From: Verrucomicrobiota bacterium JB024 | GTDB lineage: Bacteria > Verrucomicrobiota > Verrucomicrobiia > Opitutales > Cerasicoccaceae | Length of the DNA stretch: 60,294 nucleotides | Assembly: GCA_030673825.1 (NCBI GenBank) | Contig: JAUTCS010000102.1 | Location: 1 to 60,294, forward strand | Direction: 5' to 3' | Shown here: piece after piece, positions 36,007 through 44,495 of the stretch | Numbering within the stretch: the stretch's first letter is position 1 | How the letters are laid out: each line of letters begins with the position of its first letter | The notes under the pieces: generated by a model | The model's input: only the letters and a program-made list of their open reading frames with translations | Databases searched by the model: none | Told to the model about the DNA's origin: nothing | Translations under genes and position numbers: made by a program

Positions 36007-37935
36007 ATGAAGTTCGACCATTTCAAGCAATGGAACCCGCGCCTGAATATCTTCTTTCTGGCGTTCGGGGCGATGTTCGTCGTGCTGGCCTCCGGACTGG
36101 CCTGGCGGCAACTCATCCTGCGCGGTGAGTGGAAAGAAAAGGAAGACCGCCAGAACCTGCGGCGCGTCATCCAGCCGGGTCCTCGGGGGGACATCCTCGA
36201 CCGCCACGGCAACATCCTCGTGGGCAACCGTCCGCGCTTCTCGGCGGTGGTGTACCTGCGCGAGCTGCGTGAGGAGTTCGACCAGGAGTACTCGAAGATG
36301 CTCAACGCCATGCGCGAGCAGCACCGTGAGGCAAACCCCGACGAGCCCTTCCGCTTCGACTGGCAGCAACTGCGCTGGGAATCGCGCCAACGCGTGCTCC
36401 AGCGCTACACCGACCAGATCAACGTCATCCTCGGCACCGACAAGGAAATCACCCTGCGTGATCTCCAGCGCCACTACTGGAGCAAGCTGCTCATGCCTTT
36501 TCCGCTCATGGGCGACCTCGAGCCCGAGGAGTACGCCCGCCTCATCGAGCAGCTCCCGCTCGGCTCCCCCATCGACATCTACACCGACACCGCGCGGGAC
36601 TACCCCTTCGGCCCGACCGCCTGCCACACCCTCGGCTACGTCGTGGCCAACCCCGAGGGCATTAAAGAGGACGCCATCCCCGGCGAGGACTTGAAGACCT
36701 TTCACTACAAAAGCGAGGTGGGTAAAAACGGGCTCGAAAAAGCCTTCGACGACCAGCTCCAGGGCACCAGCGGGGGCGAAATCTGGGTCGTGGACCGTTT
36801 CCAGTTCCAGTACGACAAGCCGCTGGTGGAGATCGCCGCCAAGCAGGGCAATGACGTCATCACCAGCCTCGACATCGACCTGCAACTGGCCGCCGAGGAG
36901 GCCATGGGCGACAAGACCGGGGCCGCCGTCGCCCTCGACGTGAAGACCGGCGAGGTGCTCGTCCTGGCCAGCAAGCCCGGCTACAACCTCAACGACTTCT
37001 CGCCCTTCATCCGGCAGGAGGCCTGGAACCAAGCCGTCGAGCAGGGCGCGCTCTACAACCGCGCCACCCAGGGCCTCTACGCCCCCGGCTCGACTTTCAA
37101 GATGATCACCGCCATCGCCGCCATGCGTAACGGCGTACTCGATCAGGACGAAACCCTCGAATGCGGCACCCACTACCGCGTGGGCAACCGGCTCTTCCCC
37201 GAGCACAGCCACGCCAGCTTCGGCGAGGTGGACGTGCGCAAGGCCATCCAAAAGAGCAGCAACGTGTACTTTTACCAGGTCGGGCTGCGCGCCGGGATCG
37301 AGAACATCGCCGCCGAAGCCAAACGCTTCGGGCTGGCCGAGCCCACCGGCATCGAGATCCCCTACGAGGCTACCCGTATGATCGTCCCCACCCCCGAGTG
37401 GCGCAAGGAGCGCGACGGAGGCATCTGGACTCTCGGCGACACCGCCAACGTCTCCATCGGCCAGGGCGACCTCTTCGTCACGCCGCTCCAGATGGCCGCC
37501 TTTGCCGCCTCGCTCGCCCGCCGCGAGACGCACACGCGCGTCACTCTCCTGCACGACCCTCAGCAGAAACCCGTCGATCACGGCGGGGAACCGCTCGGCC
37601 TGACCGACGAGCAGTACCGCGCCATTGTCGAGGGCATGGAGGCAGCCGCCGGGCCGCAGGGCACCGCCCGCTTCGCCATGGTGGATGGCGTGCAGATCGC
37701 CGGTAAGACCGGCACCGCCCAGGTCAAGCGCCCCAGCGGCAAGATCACCCTGGCGTGGTTCCTCGGCTTCGCTCCGGCTGAAAACCCGCAGATCGCGGTG
37801 GCCGTCGTCATGGAGGGCCTCGTCCCCGGCGACCACTACGCCGGCGGCAAAACCGCCGCCCCGGTCGCCCGCGCCATCTTCGAGACCTACTTCGCCGACA
37901 AGGACCTCTCCGACCTCCTGGCCTCGCAGCAGTAG
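36007..37935 (+). CDS. mrdA: Penicillin-binding protein 2 (elongasome transpeptidase)
   Basis: The 642-residue class B PBP has an N-terminal membrane helix (about 15-38), a PBP dimer/pedestal region (with QPGPRGDILDRHGNILVGNR) and a transpeptidase domain. Catalytic motifs are STFK (Ser362, Lys365), SSN (417-419) and KTG (567-569). It cross-links lateral wall peptidoglycan with RodA, which is not found beside it here. The gene is 190 nt downstream of mreD. Its stop codon runs into the first base of a two-hairpin repeat. Confidence 0.93.
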   Translation: MKFDHFKQWNPRLNIFFLAFGAMFVVLASGLAWRQLILRGEWKEKEDRQNLRRVIQPGPRGDILDRHGNILVGNRPRFSAVVYLRELREEFDQEYSKMLNAMREQHREANPDEPFRFDWQQLRWESRQRVLQRYTDQINVILGTDKEITLRDLQRHYWSKLLMPFPLMGDLEPEEYARLIEQLPLGSPIDIYTDTARDYPFGPTACHTLGYVVANPEGIKEDAIPGEDLKTFHYKSEVGKNGLEKAFDDQLQGTSGGEIWVVDRFQFQYDKPLVEIAAKQGNDVITSLDIDLQLAAEEAMGDKTGAAVALDVKTGEVLVLASKPGYNLNDFSPFIRQEAWNQAVEQGALYNRATQGLYAPGSTFKMITAIAAMRNGVLDQDETLECGTHYRVGNRLFPEHSHASFGEVDVRKAIQKSSNVYFYQVGLRAGIENIAAEAKRFGLAEPTGIEIPYEATRMIVPTPEWRKERDGGIWTLGDTANVSIGQGDLFVTPLQMAAFAASLARRETHTRVTLLHDPQQKPVDHGGEPLGLTDEQYRAIVEGMEAAAGPQGTARFAMVDGVQIAGKTGTAQVKRPSGKITLAWFLGFAPAENPQIAVAVVMEGLVPGDHYAGGKTAAPVARAIFETYFADKDLSDLLASQQ

Positions 37936-37999
37936 CAGGACAGAGTCCTGCACCTGTGATGCTGACGCATCACTGATGCCGCCGCCAACGCGGCGGCAT
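37935..37999 (+). repeat. Two-hairpin element (repeat copy 2) plus a third hairpin
   Basis: GCAGGA-cagag-TCCTGC (37935-37951) is followed by GTGATGC-tgac-GCATCAC (37956-37973). Compared with the copy at 13100, the sixth pair of hairpin 2 is G-C here and C-G there. A separate perfect 10-bp hairpin ATGCCGCCGC-caac-GCGGCGGCAT follows at 37976-37999. Unlike copy 1 there is no T-run. Confidence 0.8.
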
Positions 38000-38101
38000 G
38001 GGCAACGGCGATTGTCGCCAACTCAAACGAACATCGTCCACCTCTCTTGAGCAAGATGAGAAACTTGCAGGTAAATTTTCCATTGGCTGCAAGCGACAGC
38101 C

Positions 38102-38629
38102 TCACACCCCCCGCTCAAACGCAATATCCACGCGCTGGTAGTGCTGGTCGGCGGGGATGGCGATTTCCGTAAAGCCGAAGGCGCGGTACAGGTGCAGGGC
38201 CGGACCGAGCCGGGTGTTCGTTAAAATGAGCAGGCGTTTTGCACCCAGCTCGCCAGCACGGGCGATCAGGCGGGCCAGGACTTTACGGCCCACGCCCCGC
38301 CCCTGCCAGGCCGGATCGACGGCCATCTTTGCCACCTCGTAGTAGCCCGGTTCGATAAATTGCAGCGCACCGACCCCGACGACCTCCCCGTCCGCCTCGG
38401 CGACCACGATCTCCCCGCCGGGAGCGACAATGGCCTGCTGCGGGTCCCCCAGCACACGCCGATCCTGCGCCTCCACGGCGAAATACTTTTCGATCCACGC
38501 CAGATTCAGGCGGCGGAAATCTGCGGCATGACGCGGCTCGAAGGCCACGATCCGGACTTCTTCACCCGCTCCTGATTCTCCGGGCTTCCCGGACTGTCCC
38601 TGCTCAGGCATCGTTTTATGCAATATCAC
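38102..38629 (-). CDS. GNAT-family N-acetyltransferase
   Basis: The 175-residue protein has the GNAT core: a central EVVGVGALQFIEPGYYEVAKMAVDPAWQGRGVGRKVL (motif A with the acetyl-CoA loop Q-x-R-G-V-G-R/K) and a later GAKRLLILTNTRLGPALHLYRAFGFTEI (motif B). The 'AVEAQD...DPQQAIVAPGGEIVVAE' N-terminal layout resembles amino-acid-type GNATs, but the substrate is unknown. Its start overlaps the end of the upstream GT9 gene by 14 nt, so they are probably co-transcribed. Confidence 0.88.
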   Translation of the reverse strand: MILHKTMPEQGQSGKPGESGAGEEVRIVAFEPRHAADFRRLNLAWIEKYFAVEAQDRRVLGDPQQAIVAPGGEIVVAEADGEVVGVGALQFIEPGYYEVAKMAVDPAWQGRGVGRKVLARLIARAGELGAKRLLILTNTRLGPALHLYRAFGFTEIAIPADQHYQRVDIAFERGV

Positions 38630-39569
38630 CTTCGCTGCCCGCCAGCGCAGCAGCCACAGGGGCGAAAACCGCCTCCACCGCCAGCCCGTTCAACCCCGTC
38701 TCGGGAGCTTGAACGACGTGGTGACACGGATTCGTCAGTGGCCACGGCCCGAAGCGCTCGGGCGGCGTCGGCCCGAAGATCGCCACCGTCTCCGTGCCCA
38801 GCGCGGCGGCCAAGTGCATGGGGCCGCTGTCGTTACAGACGCACAGCCGCGCCTGCGCCACGAGCGGCACCAGCTCCGGCAGGGTGGTTTTTCCGGTGAG
38901 GTTGAAAAAGCGTTCCCGCGGCCACTCCAGCGGGGCGGTCACGGGCTGGTCCCCCGCCCAGACGATCCGTGTGGCGGGCGCGGCGGCGAGCAGTTTTTCG
39001 GTCAGCTCGGCGAAGCCCGGCCATTCCTTCTCCGCCCGGCGGCTGCCCGGAAAAAGTACGAGCGCCCCGACGGCCTCGGGGGGGAGGTTCGGCGCGGTCA
39101 CCTCGCGAAAGCGCAGCGGCCCGGCGACCTTCGGCTCCAGCCCGAGCAGGGGCAGAAAGTTTAACAAAATCTCCTGGGCGTGCGAAGTCGCCCCATTCGG
39201 CGGCAGCTCCGGCATGAGCTGGTAGGCCAGGCGCGCGCCTTCGCGGTTGTCGCGGCGACCGGCTTTCTTCCCGGCACGGGCACGCCAGGTCATCAACCCA
39301 CTGCGGGCCAGCCCCTGCATGTCCCAGAGCCAGTCGTAGCGCCGGGCCCGGATTTCGCGGATGCACTGACGCAGCCCCGCCCACCCTGCCTTGCGGTGAA
39401 AAACAATGACCTCGTCCACGCACGCGCAGGCCTCCACCAGCGGCGCGAAAATCTCCCGCGCCACCCAGGTGATCCGGGTGTCCGGCAGCTGCGCCTTGAG
39501 CGACTGCGCGACCTGGAGGCCGTGGATGATGTCGCCCAGCGAGGAGGGCTTGATGATGAGGATGTCCAA
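38616..39569 (-). CDS. Glycosyltransferase family 9 (LPS heptosyltransferase-like)
   Basis: The 317-residue GT-B protein begins MDILIIKPSSLGDIIHGLQV, the family N-terminus, and ends with the nucleotide-sugar site ARLCVCNDSGPMHLAAALGTETVAIFGPTPPERFGPW. Members add heptose or similar sugars to the LPS core from the cytoplasmic face. It is divergent from a second GT9 domain fused to an acyltransferase (gap 86 nt), which points to a small lipid A/core assembly locus. Confidence 0.88.
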   Translation of the reverse strand: MDILIIKPSSLGDIIHGLQVAQSLKAQLPDTRITWVAREIFAPLVEACACVDEVIVFHRKAGWAGLRQCIREIRARRYDWLWDMQGLARSGLMTWRARAGKKAGRRDNREGARLAYQLMPELPPNGATSHAQEILLNFLPLLGLEPKVAGPLRFREVTAPNLPPEAVGALVLFPGSRRAEKEWPGFAELTEKLLAAAPATRIVWAGDQPVTAPLEWPRERFFNLTGKTTLPELVPLVAQARLCVCNDSGPMHLAAALGTETVAIFGPTPPERFGPWPLTNPCHHVVQAPETGLNGLAVEAVFAPVAAALAGSEGDIA

Positions 39570-39655
39570 GCACGTATTTTAAACCGCGCCACGCCTTCGC
39601 CGTCGAGACGCATTTTTGACTTGGGCCGGGGCCGGTTTACGGCTCTGCTGGGAAC

Positions 39656-41632
39656 GTGACCGGCTTTCTGCTCGACAGTCTGGGACGCTTCATGGCCGCG
39701 CTGCCGCTGGGGTTGTCCGAATGCTTCTGCAAGCTCCTGGGGGACGCGATTTACTTCGGCCTGCCCAAGCGCCGCCGCGCCCTGCTCTCGAACCTGCACC
39801 ACGCCTTCCCGGACAAGCCCCGGCAATGGCACCGGCGCATCGGGCGCATCAGCTGCCGCCGCACGGTCGAGATGGGCTTTTACGTGCTGGCCAGCCCGGC
39901 CTTTTCCCTGGAACGGCTCAAGCGGCACTTCACACTGGACGAGAGCCTGCGAAACGAAGTCGCCCACGCCCTCGCCGAGCACGAGTCTGGCGTGGTCATG
40001 GTACCGCACTTCTCGCTCATGGAGGCGCTCACGGCCCTCCCCGGCCTCTACGGCGAGGACATCCTGCGCGTCGGGGTGATCTTCCGCCCGCTCAACCAGC
40101 CCGGCCTCGATGGCTGGGTCAAACGCACCCGCGAGCGCTTCGGCCTAAAACTGCTTTCGCGCAAGGACGGCTTTGGCGCGGCCATGCAGTTGATGGACGA
40201 CAAGGGCATCGTCGCCGTCCTCTTCGACCAGAACGCCGGTAACAGCGGCGTGCTCACGACCTTTTTCGACCAGGTGGCCTCGACCACCGACCTGCCCGGC
40301 CTGCTCGCCCAGCGCCGCAAGACCCGCGCGGGCATCCTCTACACCGAGCGCACGGGCTTCCTGCGCGGACGCATCCGCTTTCATATCCTGCCCTGCGAGC
40401 CAAAAGCGATCGACAACATGATCGCCGCCAACCAGTGGCTGGAGAACAAGCTGCGCGAAAGCGACGACATCTGCGCCGACTGGCTGTGGATGCACTCGCG
40501 CTGGCGCACCCAGGACAACGTCGATCGCCGCTTCCGCCTGAGTGCACGCCGCGACGCGCTGGAGGAAACGATGGCCGCCTACGGCTGGGACGCGCTCCCG
40601 CGCAAGACCCGCTACTGGATCCGCCTGCCCAACTGGCTCGGAGACGTCATCATGGCCCTGCCCCTGCTGCACGCCCTGCGCCTCTCGCGCCCGGACGCCG
40701 AGCTGACCCTGCTGGCCCGCCCGCACTTCCTGCCGCTGCTGGAGCGCTTCGGCCTGGGCGATCGCCTCCTGGCCCTCCCGCCAAAGGGCCGACGCGGCTA
40801 CTTTAAACCCTTCCGCCTTTGGAGCGAGGAATACCCGGATGTGCAGGTGCTCTTCACCAACTCCACCCGCGGCGACCTGGAAGCCCGCTGCATCGGCGCG
40901 AAGCAGCGCTTCGGCATCGCCCGCCCCGGCAAGCCCCGCCGCAACCTCACCCACACCTGGCCCCTGCCGCCGGACCTCGACGAGGCCACCGTCCACCAGA
41001 CCCGCCTGTGGGAGATGTTCTTCCGCCACTTCGGGCTGGAGGGCGAACTCGACCTCACCCCCTTTACCTGGGAAAAGTCTGCCGACGCGACCAGCAGCGA
41101 CTCCGCTGCCAGTGCCCCAACCACGACTCCCGGCGACGGCACCTCCGCCCCCTCGCCAGCCGCCCCCCGCATCGGCCTCATCCCGGGCACGGAAAACTCC
41201 CCCGAAAAGCGCTGGCCCGCCGGGCACTGGCGCACGCTCGTCACCGCGCTGCTGGAGGCTCTGCCCACGGCACGCGTGAGCACATTCGGGACGGAACGCG
41301 ACGTGCCCATCACCCGCGAAGTGACGCGGGACTTCGACCCGGCGCGGGTAACTGACCGTGCGGGTAAGACCGCGCTGGTGGAGTTCGCCGACGAGCTCGC
41401 GCAGCTCGACCTGCTCATCTGCAACGACACCGGCGGGATGCACCTGGCCAACGCCCTCGGCGTGCCCGTGCTCGTCATATTCGGCCCGACCAACCCCGTG
41501 CGCACCGGTCCCGTCTTCAATGGTCCGGCCCGCCTGCTCCAGCCCGAGGGCTGTCCGCCCACCGGCGGCCTCCCCATCGAGCAGGTCCACCCCGACACCG
41601 TCCTGCGCCACGCCCGGGAGCTGCTCGGGTAA
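39656..41632 (+). CDS. Fused LpxL-like lipid A acyltransferase and GT9 glycosyltransferase
   Basis: The 658-residue protein joins two enzymes. Residues about 1-300 match the LpxL/HtrB acyltransferase layout, with the catalytic HX4E in VMVPHFSLMEALTAL, the VGVIFRPLNQPGLDGWVK segment, VAVLFDQNAGNSG and the late WMHSRWRT. Residues about 322-658 are a GT9 glycosyltransferase: YWIRLPNWLGDVIMALPLLHAL, then IGLIPGTENSPEKRWPAGHW, then LLICNDTGGMHLANALGVPVLVIFGPTNP. A Ser/Ala/Thr-rich insert lies near 476-505. The frame is continuous through the junction. GTG at 39656 is the chosen start; ATG at 39692 is possible. It may acylate lipid A and add a core sugar. Confidence 0.85.
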   Translation: MTGFLLDSLGRFMAALPLGLSECFCKLLGDAIYFGLPKRRRALLSNLHHAFPDKPRQWHRRIGRISCRRTVEMGFYVLASPAFSLERLKRHFTLDESLRNEVAHALAEHESGVVMVPHFSLMEALTALPGLYGEDILRVGVIFRPLNQPGLDGWVKRTRERFGLKLLSRKDGFGAAMQLMDDKGIVAVLFDQNAGNSGVLTTFFDQVASTTDLPGLLAQRRKTRAGILYTERTGFLRGRIRFHILPCEPKAIDNMIAANQWLENKLRESDDICADWLWMHSRWRTQDNVDRRFRLSARRDALEETMAAYGWDALPRKTRYWIRLPNWLGDVIMALPLLHALRLSRPDAELTLLARPHFLPLLERFGLGDRLLALPPKGRRGYFKPFRLWSEEYPDVQVLFTNSTRGDLEARCIGAKQRFGIARPGKPRRNLTHTWPLPPDLDEATVHQTRLWEMFFRHFGLEGELDLTPFTWEKSADATSSDSAASAPTTTPGDGTSAPSPAAPRIGLIPGTENSPEKRWPAGHWRTLVTALLEALPTARVSTFGTERDVPITREVTRDFDPARVTDRAGKTALVEFADELAQLDLLICNDTGGMHLANALGVPVLVIFGPTNPVRTGPVFNGPARLLQPEGCPPTGGLPIEQVHPDTVLRHARELLG

Positions 41633-41650
41633 GGCGCCTCTTTTTCAATC

Positions 41651-41822
41651 AAGCCACGAAGGGCAAGAAGCAGACACGAAGCTCACGAAGGGTTTTTCAG
41701 AATAAAACCTCTGCGTCTTTGCGCCTCTGCGGTTAATCCTTTTTTCTCCACAGCGGCACCAAGGCACAGCGCCCACGAACCCCACCCGCTTCGCGCTCCT
41801 TCGCGTGACTTCGCGGCCAAGC
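41651..41822. repeat. Intergenic reiterated words (CACGAAGGGCAAG/CTTCGCGTGACTTCGCGG)
   Basis: Several repeat words are mixed: AGCCACGAAGGGCAAGAAGC and ACGAAGCTCACGAAGGG (41651-41692), CCTCTGCGTCTTTGCGCCTC (41708-41727), CACAGCGGCACCAAGGCACA (41749-41768) and CTTCGCGTGACTTCGCGGCC (41797-41816). The outer and inner pairs are approximately complementary. No gene is seen in the gap. Confidence 0.65.
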
Positions 41823-41869
41823 TCTTATTGGGTTTCAAATCAAACGGCCCGAGTCACGGCTCGCACGGC

Positions 41870-43855
41870 TCAGCCCTGCTCGCCCGCGTTGGCCTGTCCG
41901 GCCTTGAGCTGGGTCATGAGCTTCTTGCTCACGCGCTCGATGCCGATGCGGCAGCTTTTGGAAGCGGGGTAAATGTCCTGCGCGGCGAGGTAGCGGCTGA
42001 GGCTGACGGCGAACTGGCCGTTGGCTTCGGCCCGCTCCGCCGCGTCAATCGCCCCGACGAAGTCCGCCACCCGCGGCGCGACGGACGCCTTGGCCCGGGC
42101 CAGCGCGGGGTCGTTCGGTTCGAGTTCACCGGCCCGCAGAAGCATCTCCCACGACTCGTAGGCGTTGTCCTGAGCGGACTGCTCCTGAGCGGCGGCGATG
42201 AGCATATCCACTGTACCGATGCGCTCGGCCACCTGCTGGAGCTGCTCGGAGCGCAGCGGGTCCTGCATGAGCGCGGCGGCAAACTCCGTGCGCCGGTCGT
42301 AGATCTGCCTAAAATCCTCCCGCGTGTAGAGCTGGTCGAACATCAGCGTCGCCTGCGTCGAGATGTCGGCGCGATTGGCGATATCGAGGGTAAAGCTCTT
42401 GATCGCCGGGTTCAGCGGCCAGATCTCGGTAGCGCGGGCCAGCGAATGCTCCGCCTTGTCGGTCTGGCCCATGGCGAGTGCCTGCTGGGCGGCGAGCAGA
42501 GAGAGGTTGCTCAGGCGCTGAGCCGAGCGCACGGCCGAGAGCACGCGCGCCGCCGGAAAGTCCTGCGCCAGCTCCCGTATCTGATCCACGGTGGACTCGA
42601 TCGCTCCGTAGTCCTTCAGGTCGGCCAGCACCTGCACCTCGCGCACGAGGCGGTAGAGCTTGAGGAGCTCGCGCTTTTTCTCGGGCGGAAACTCCAGCAC
42701 CTGCGGCATGTATTCGCCCAGGTAATACGTTTCCTGGAGCCGCTCCAGCGCCGCGAAGCGTTCGTTACCGTCGTAAAGGGTCTCAACCGCGCGCATGCCG
42801 GTTTTCACGTCGGCCATGGCCTCGCGGGCGATAAACTCCAGCGTTTCGATAGTCGGCGAAAAGTCCGAGATCGGGATAAAGCCCTGAAGCTGTTCTTGGC
42901 CGACGATCATCTGCGAGTGCGAGCCCTTGAAAACGTAGCGGTAGAACATGCTCCCGATCAGGCAGTGCTCGAAGCGGCGCGACAGGAGCATGTTCAGCAA
43001 CTGCGACTGGAACTGGAGCTTGGCCTGCAGGCCGTTGGTCACGCGCTGGGCCTCCAGGCTGGCGATGCGGGTCTGCGCCTCGGCCAGACGCTCGGCCCGG
43101 AAAGTCGCCTCGGTCACGCCTTCGAACATCTCCCCGGTGTGCCGCCCCTGCGCCTTGAGCCTCTGCACCTCGTCAAATTCGGTCTTGTCGTACCAATCGC
43201 CGGAGACGAGCTCGTTCTGGATTTTCTTTTTCTCGTCCTCGATCAGCACCTGAGCCCGGTCCATGTTGATGTTCTCGTCGCGGATGCGCCAGACGTTGTA
43301 CACCTGATTGGCGATGACGAGCGAGGTGCCGCCGTCCATCTCGTAGCGGGCGGCCACGAAGAGCAGCTGCCAGGCCTCGAAAATCTCGTCGTTGAGCTGC
43401 TGGTCGTCCTTGACCTCGTTCTGCCCCACGAGCGAGAGCAGCTCCTCGATCTTCCCGAGGATGCCCAGATACACATCGTCGTCATCGGGCAGCGCGGGGG
43501 TGGCCAGGTAGCGCTCGAAACGCGCCCGCACCACGCGGGAGTTGCCGATACTGAAGGTCCGCCCCTTCCAGTTGAGCGTCCCCTCCTCCAGGTCCACCGA
43601 GTCGCTGTCGGTGTCGAAAAGGTCCTTGGAAAACGCCCGCAGCGTGTCGCTCTCGAAGAGTCCGCCCGACCCCGTACCCACATTCATCGTGTTGGCGTTG
43701 GCGGGCGTGCCCTGGGCCGACGGCGCGGACGAACCACCGGAGCCGGACGCCGTGGAACCGCCCGTGTAAGGACTTCCGGTTCCCGCGCCCGGAGGGGCTT
43801 GCGCGATCAGCGAAGCGGAGGAGACGGTAAACACCAGGAAGGTCAGAAAGCGCAT
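41870..43855 (-). CDS. Secreted helical-repeat (TPR-like) protein of unknown function
   Basis: The 661-residue product has a signal peptide (MRFLTFLVFTVSSASLIAQ) and a Gly/Ser/Thr-rich linker. A mostly alpha-helical body follows, with TPR-like pairs near the C-terminus (LLAAQQALAMGQTDKAEHSLARATEIWPLNPA, then DNAYESWEMLLRAGELEPNDPALARA, then AEANGQFAVSLSRYLAAQDIYP). I recognise no catalytic motif and no family. A small membrane-anchored protein gene lies 76 nt upstream on the same strand, and the two probably work together in the envelope. Confidence 0.75.
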   Translation of the reverse strand: MRFLTFLVFTVSSASLIAQAPPGAGTGSPYTGGSTASGSGGSSAPSAQGTPANANTMNVGTGSGGLFESDTLRAFSKDLFDTDSDSVDLEEGTLNWKGRTFSIGNSRVVRARFERYLATPALPDDDDVYLGILGKIEELLSLVGQNEVKDDQQLNDEIFEAWQLLFVAARYEMDGGTSLVIANQVYNVWRIRDENINMDRAQVLIEDEKKKIQNELVSGDWYDKTEFDEVQRLKAQGRHTGEMFEGVTEATFRAERLAEAQTRIASLEAQRVTNGLQAKLQFQSQLLNMLLSRRFEHCLIGSMFYRYVFKGSHSQMIVGQEQLQGFIPISDFSPTIETLEFIAREAMADVKTGMRAVETLYDGNERFAALERLQETYYLGEYMPQVLEFPPEKKRELLKLYRLVREVQVLADLKDYGAIESTVDQIRELAQDFPAARVLSAVRSAQRLSNLSLLAAQQALAMGQTDKAEHSLARATEIWPLNPAIKSFTLDIANRADISTQATLMFDQLYTREDFRQIYDRRTEFAAALMQDPLRSEQLQQVAERIGTVDMLIAAAQEQSAQDNAYESWEMLLRAGELEPNDPALARAKASVAPRVADFVGAIDAAERAEANGQFAVSLSRYLAAQDIYPASKSCRIGIERVSKKLMTQLKAGQANAGEQG

Positions 43856-43865
43856 GGGGAAAATG

Positions 43866-43895
43866 GATTCGTAAATTTATGAATTCGTAGATTCG
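43866..43895. repeat. GATTCGTA-word intergenic repeat
   Basis: Reiterated GATTCGTAAATTTATGAATT and CGTAGATTCG words, the same as those at 14876-14990 and 45363-45478, lie in the short gap between two co-directional genes. Only one arm-like block is visible here. Confidence 0.65.
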
Positions 43896-43931
43896 TTGGG
43901 GGAGGTTCGCTCACTATCCGACCCGGGCGGG

Positions 43932-44312
43932 TCAGTATTTCTCTAAATCCTCCACGTAGATGAGCCCGCCCTGACGGATGGCGACCTGCATCTTGTAGCG
44001 CTGGCCGGTGTGAATGCTCTTGCCCAATGTGTCGGGGATGAAGACCGGCAGGCGCTGGGTCGAGCCCTCGGGGATCACGGCCAGGAGCCGCCCCGTGCCC
44101 TCGTCCCAGTCCAGCAGGGAGTGGATCTGCGCGCTCAGGGCGTATTCGTTGCCGAGCAGGTTCGAGGGCTGGCTGCGGTAGGTGTCCGCCGGAAAGGGTT
44201 CGAGCGAACTGAAGCCGTCCGAACGCAGGATCAGCAGCAGTACCGCCACCAGCGCCACTGCGCCGATAAACAGCGCGGCCGAGACAAGAGGGGGGAATTT
44301 CGAGGAAGCCAT
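43932..44312 (-). CDS. Small membrane-anchored protein of unknown function
   Basis: The 126-residue product has one N-terminal membrane helix (FPPLVSAALFIGAVALVAVLLLIL) and an extracytoplasmic domain of about 90 residues with an OB- or SH3-like strand pattern (GRLLAVIPEGSTQRLPVFIP, GQRYKMQVAIRQGGLIYVEDLEKY). No family is recognised. It precedes the helical-repeat protein gene on the same strand. Confidence 0.75.
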   Translation of the reverse strand: MASSKFPPLVSAALFIGAVALVAVLLLILRSDGFSSLEPFPADTYRSQPSNLLGNEYALSAQIHSLLDWDEGTGRLLAVIPEGSTQRLPVFIPDTLGKSIHTGQRYKMQVAIRQGGLIYVEDLEKY

Positions 44313-44495
44313 GCGGGAGTCCGGGGTCGGAACCGGTCGGGTTTGTCTTTTTCAACCACAGTAATATCACAAAGTTGCATGGCAAGCGTGTCTTTGCCGC
44401 CCACAACCGGACTTCCGGCCACTCCGACACTTACATGTGCACATGAAAACCCGCTTGCCGCTGGTGCTACACTTCTATTCAAATTTACCTTATCC

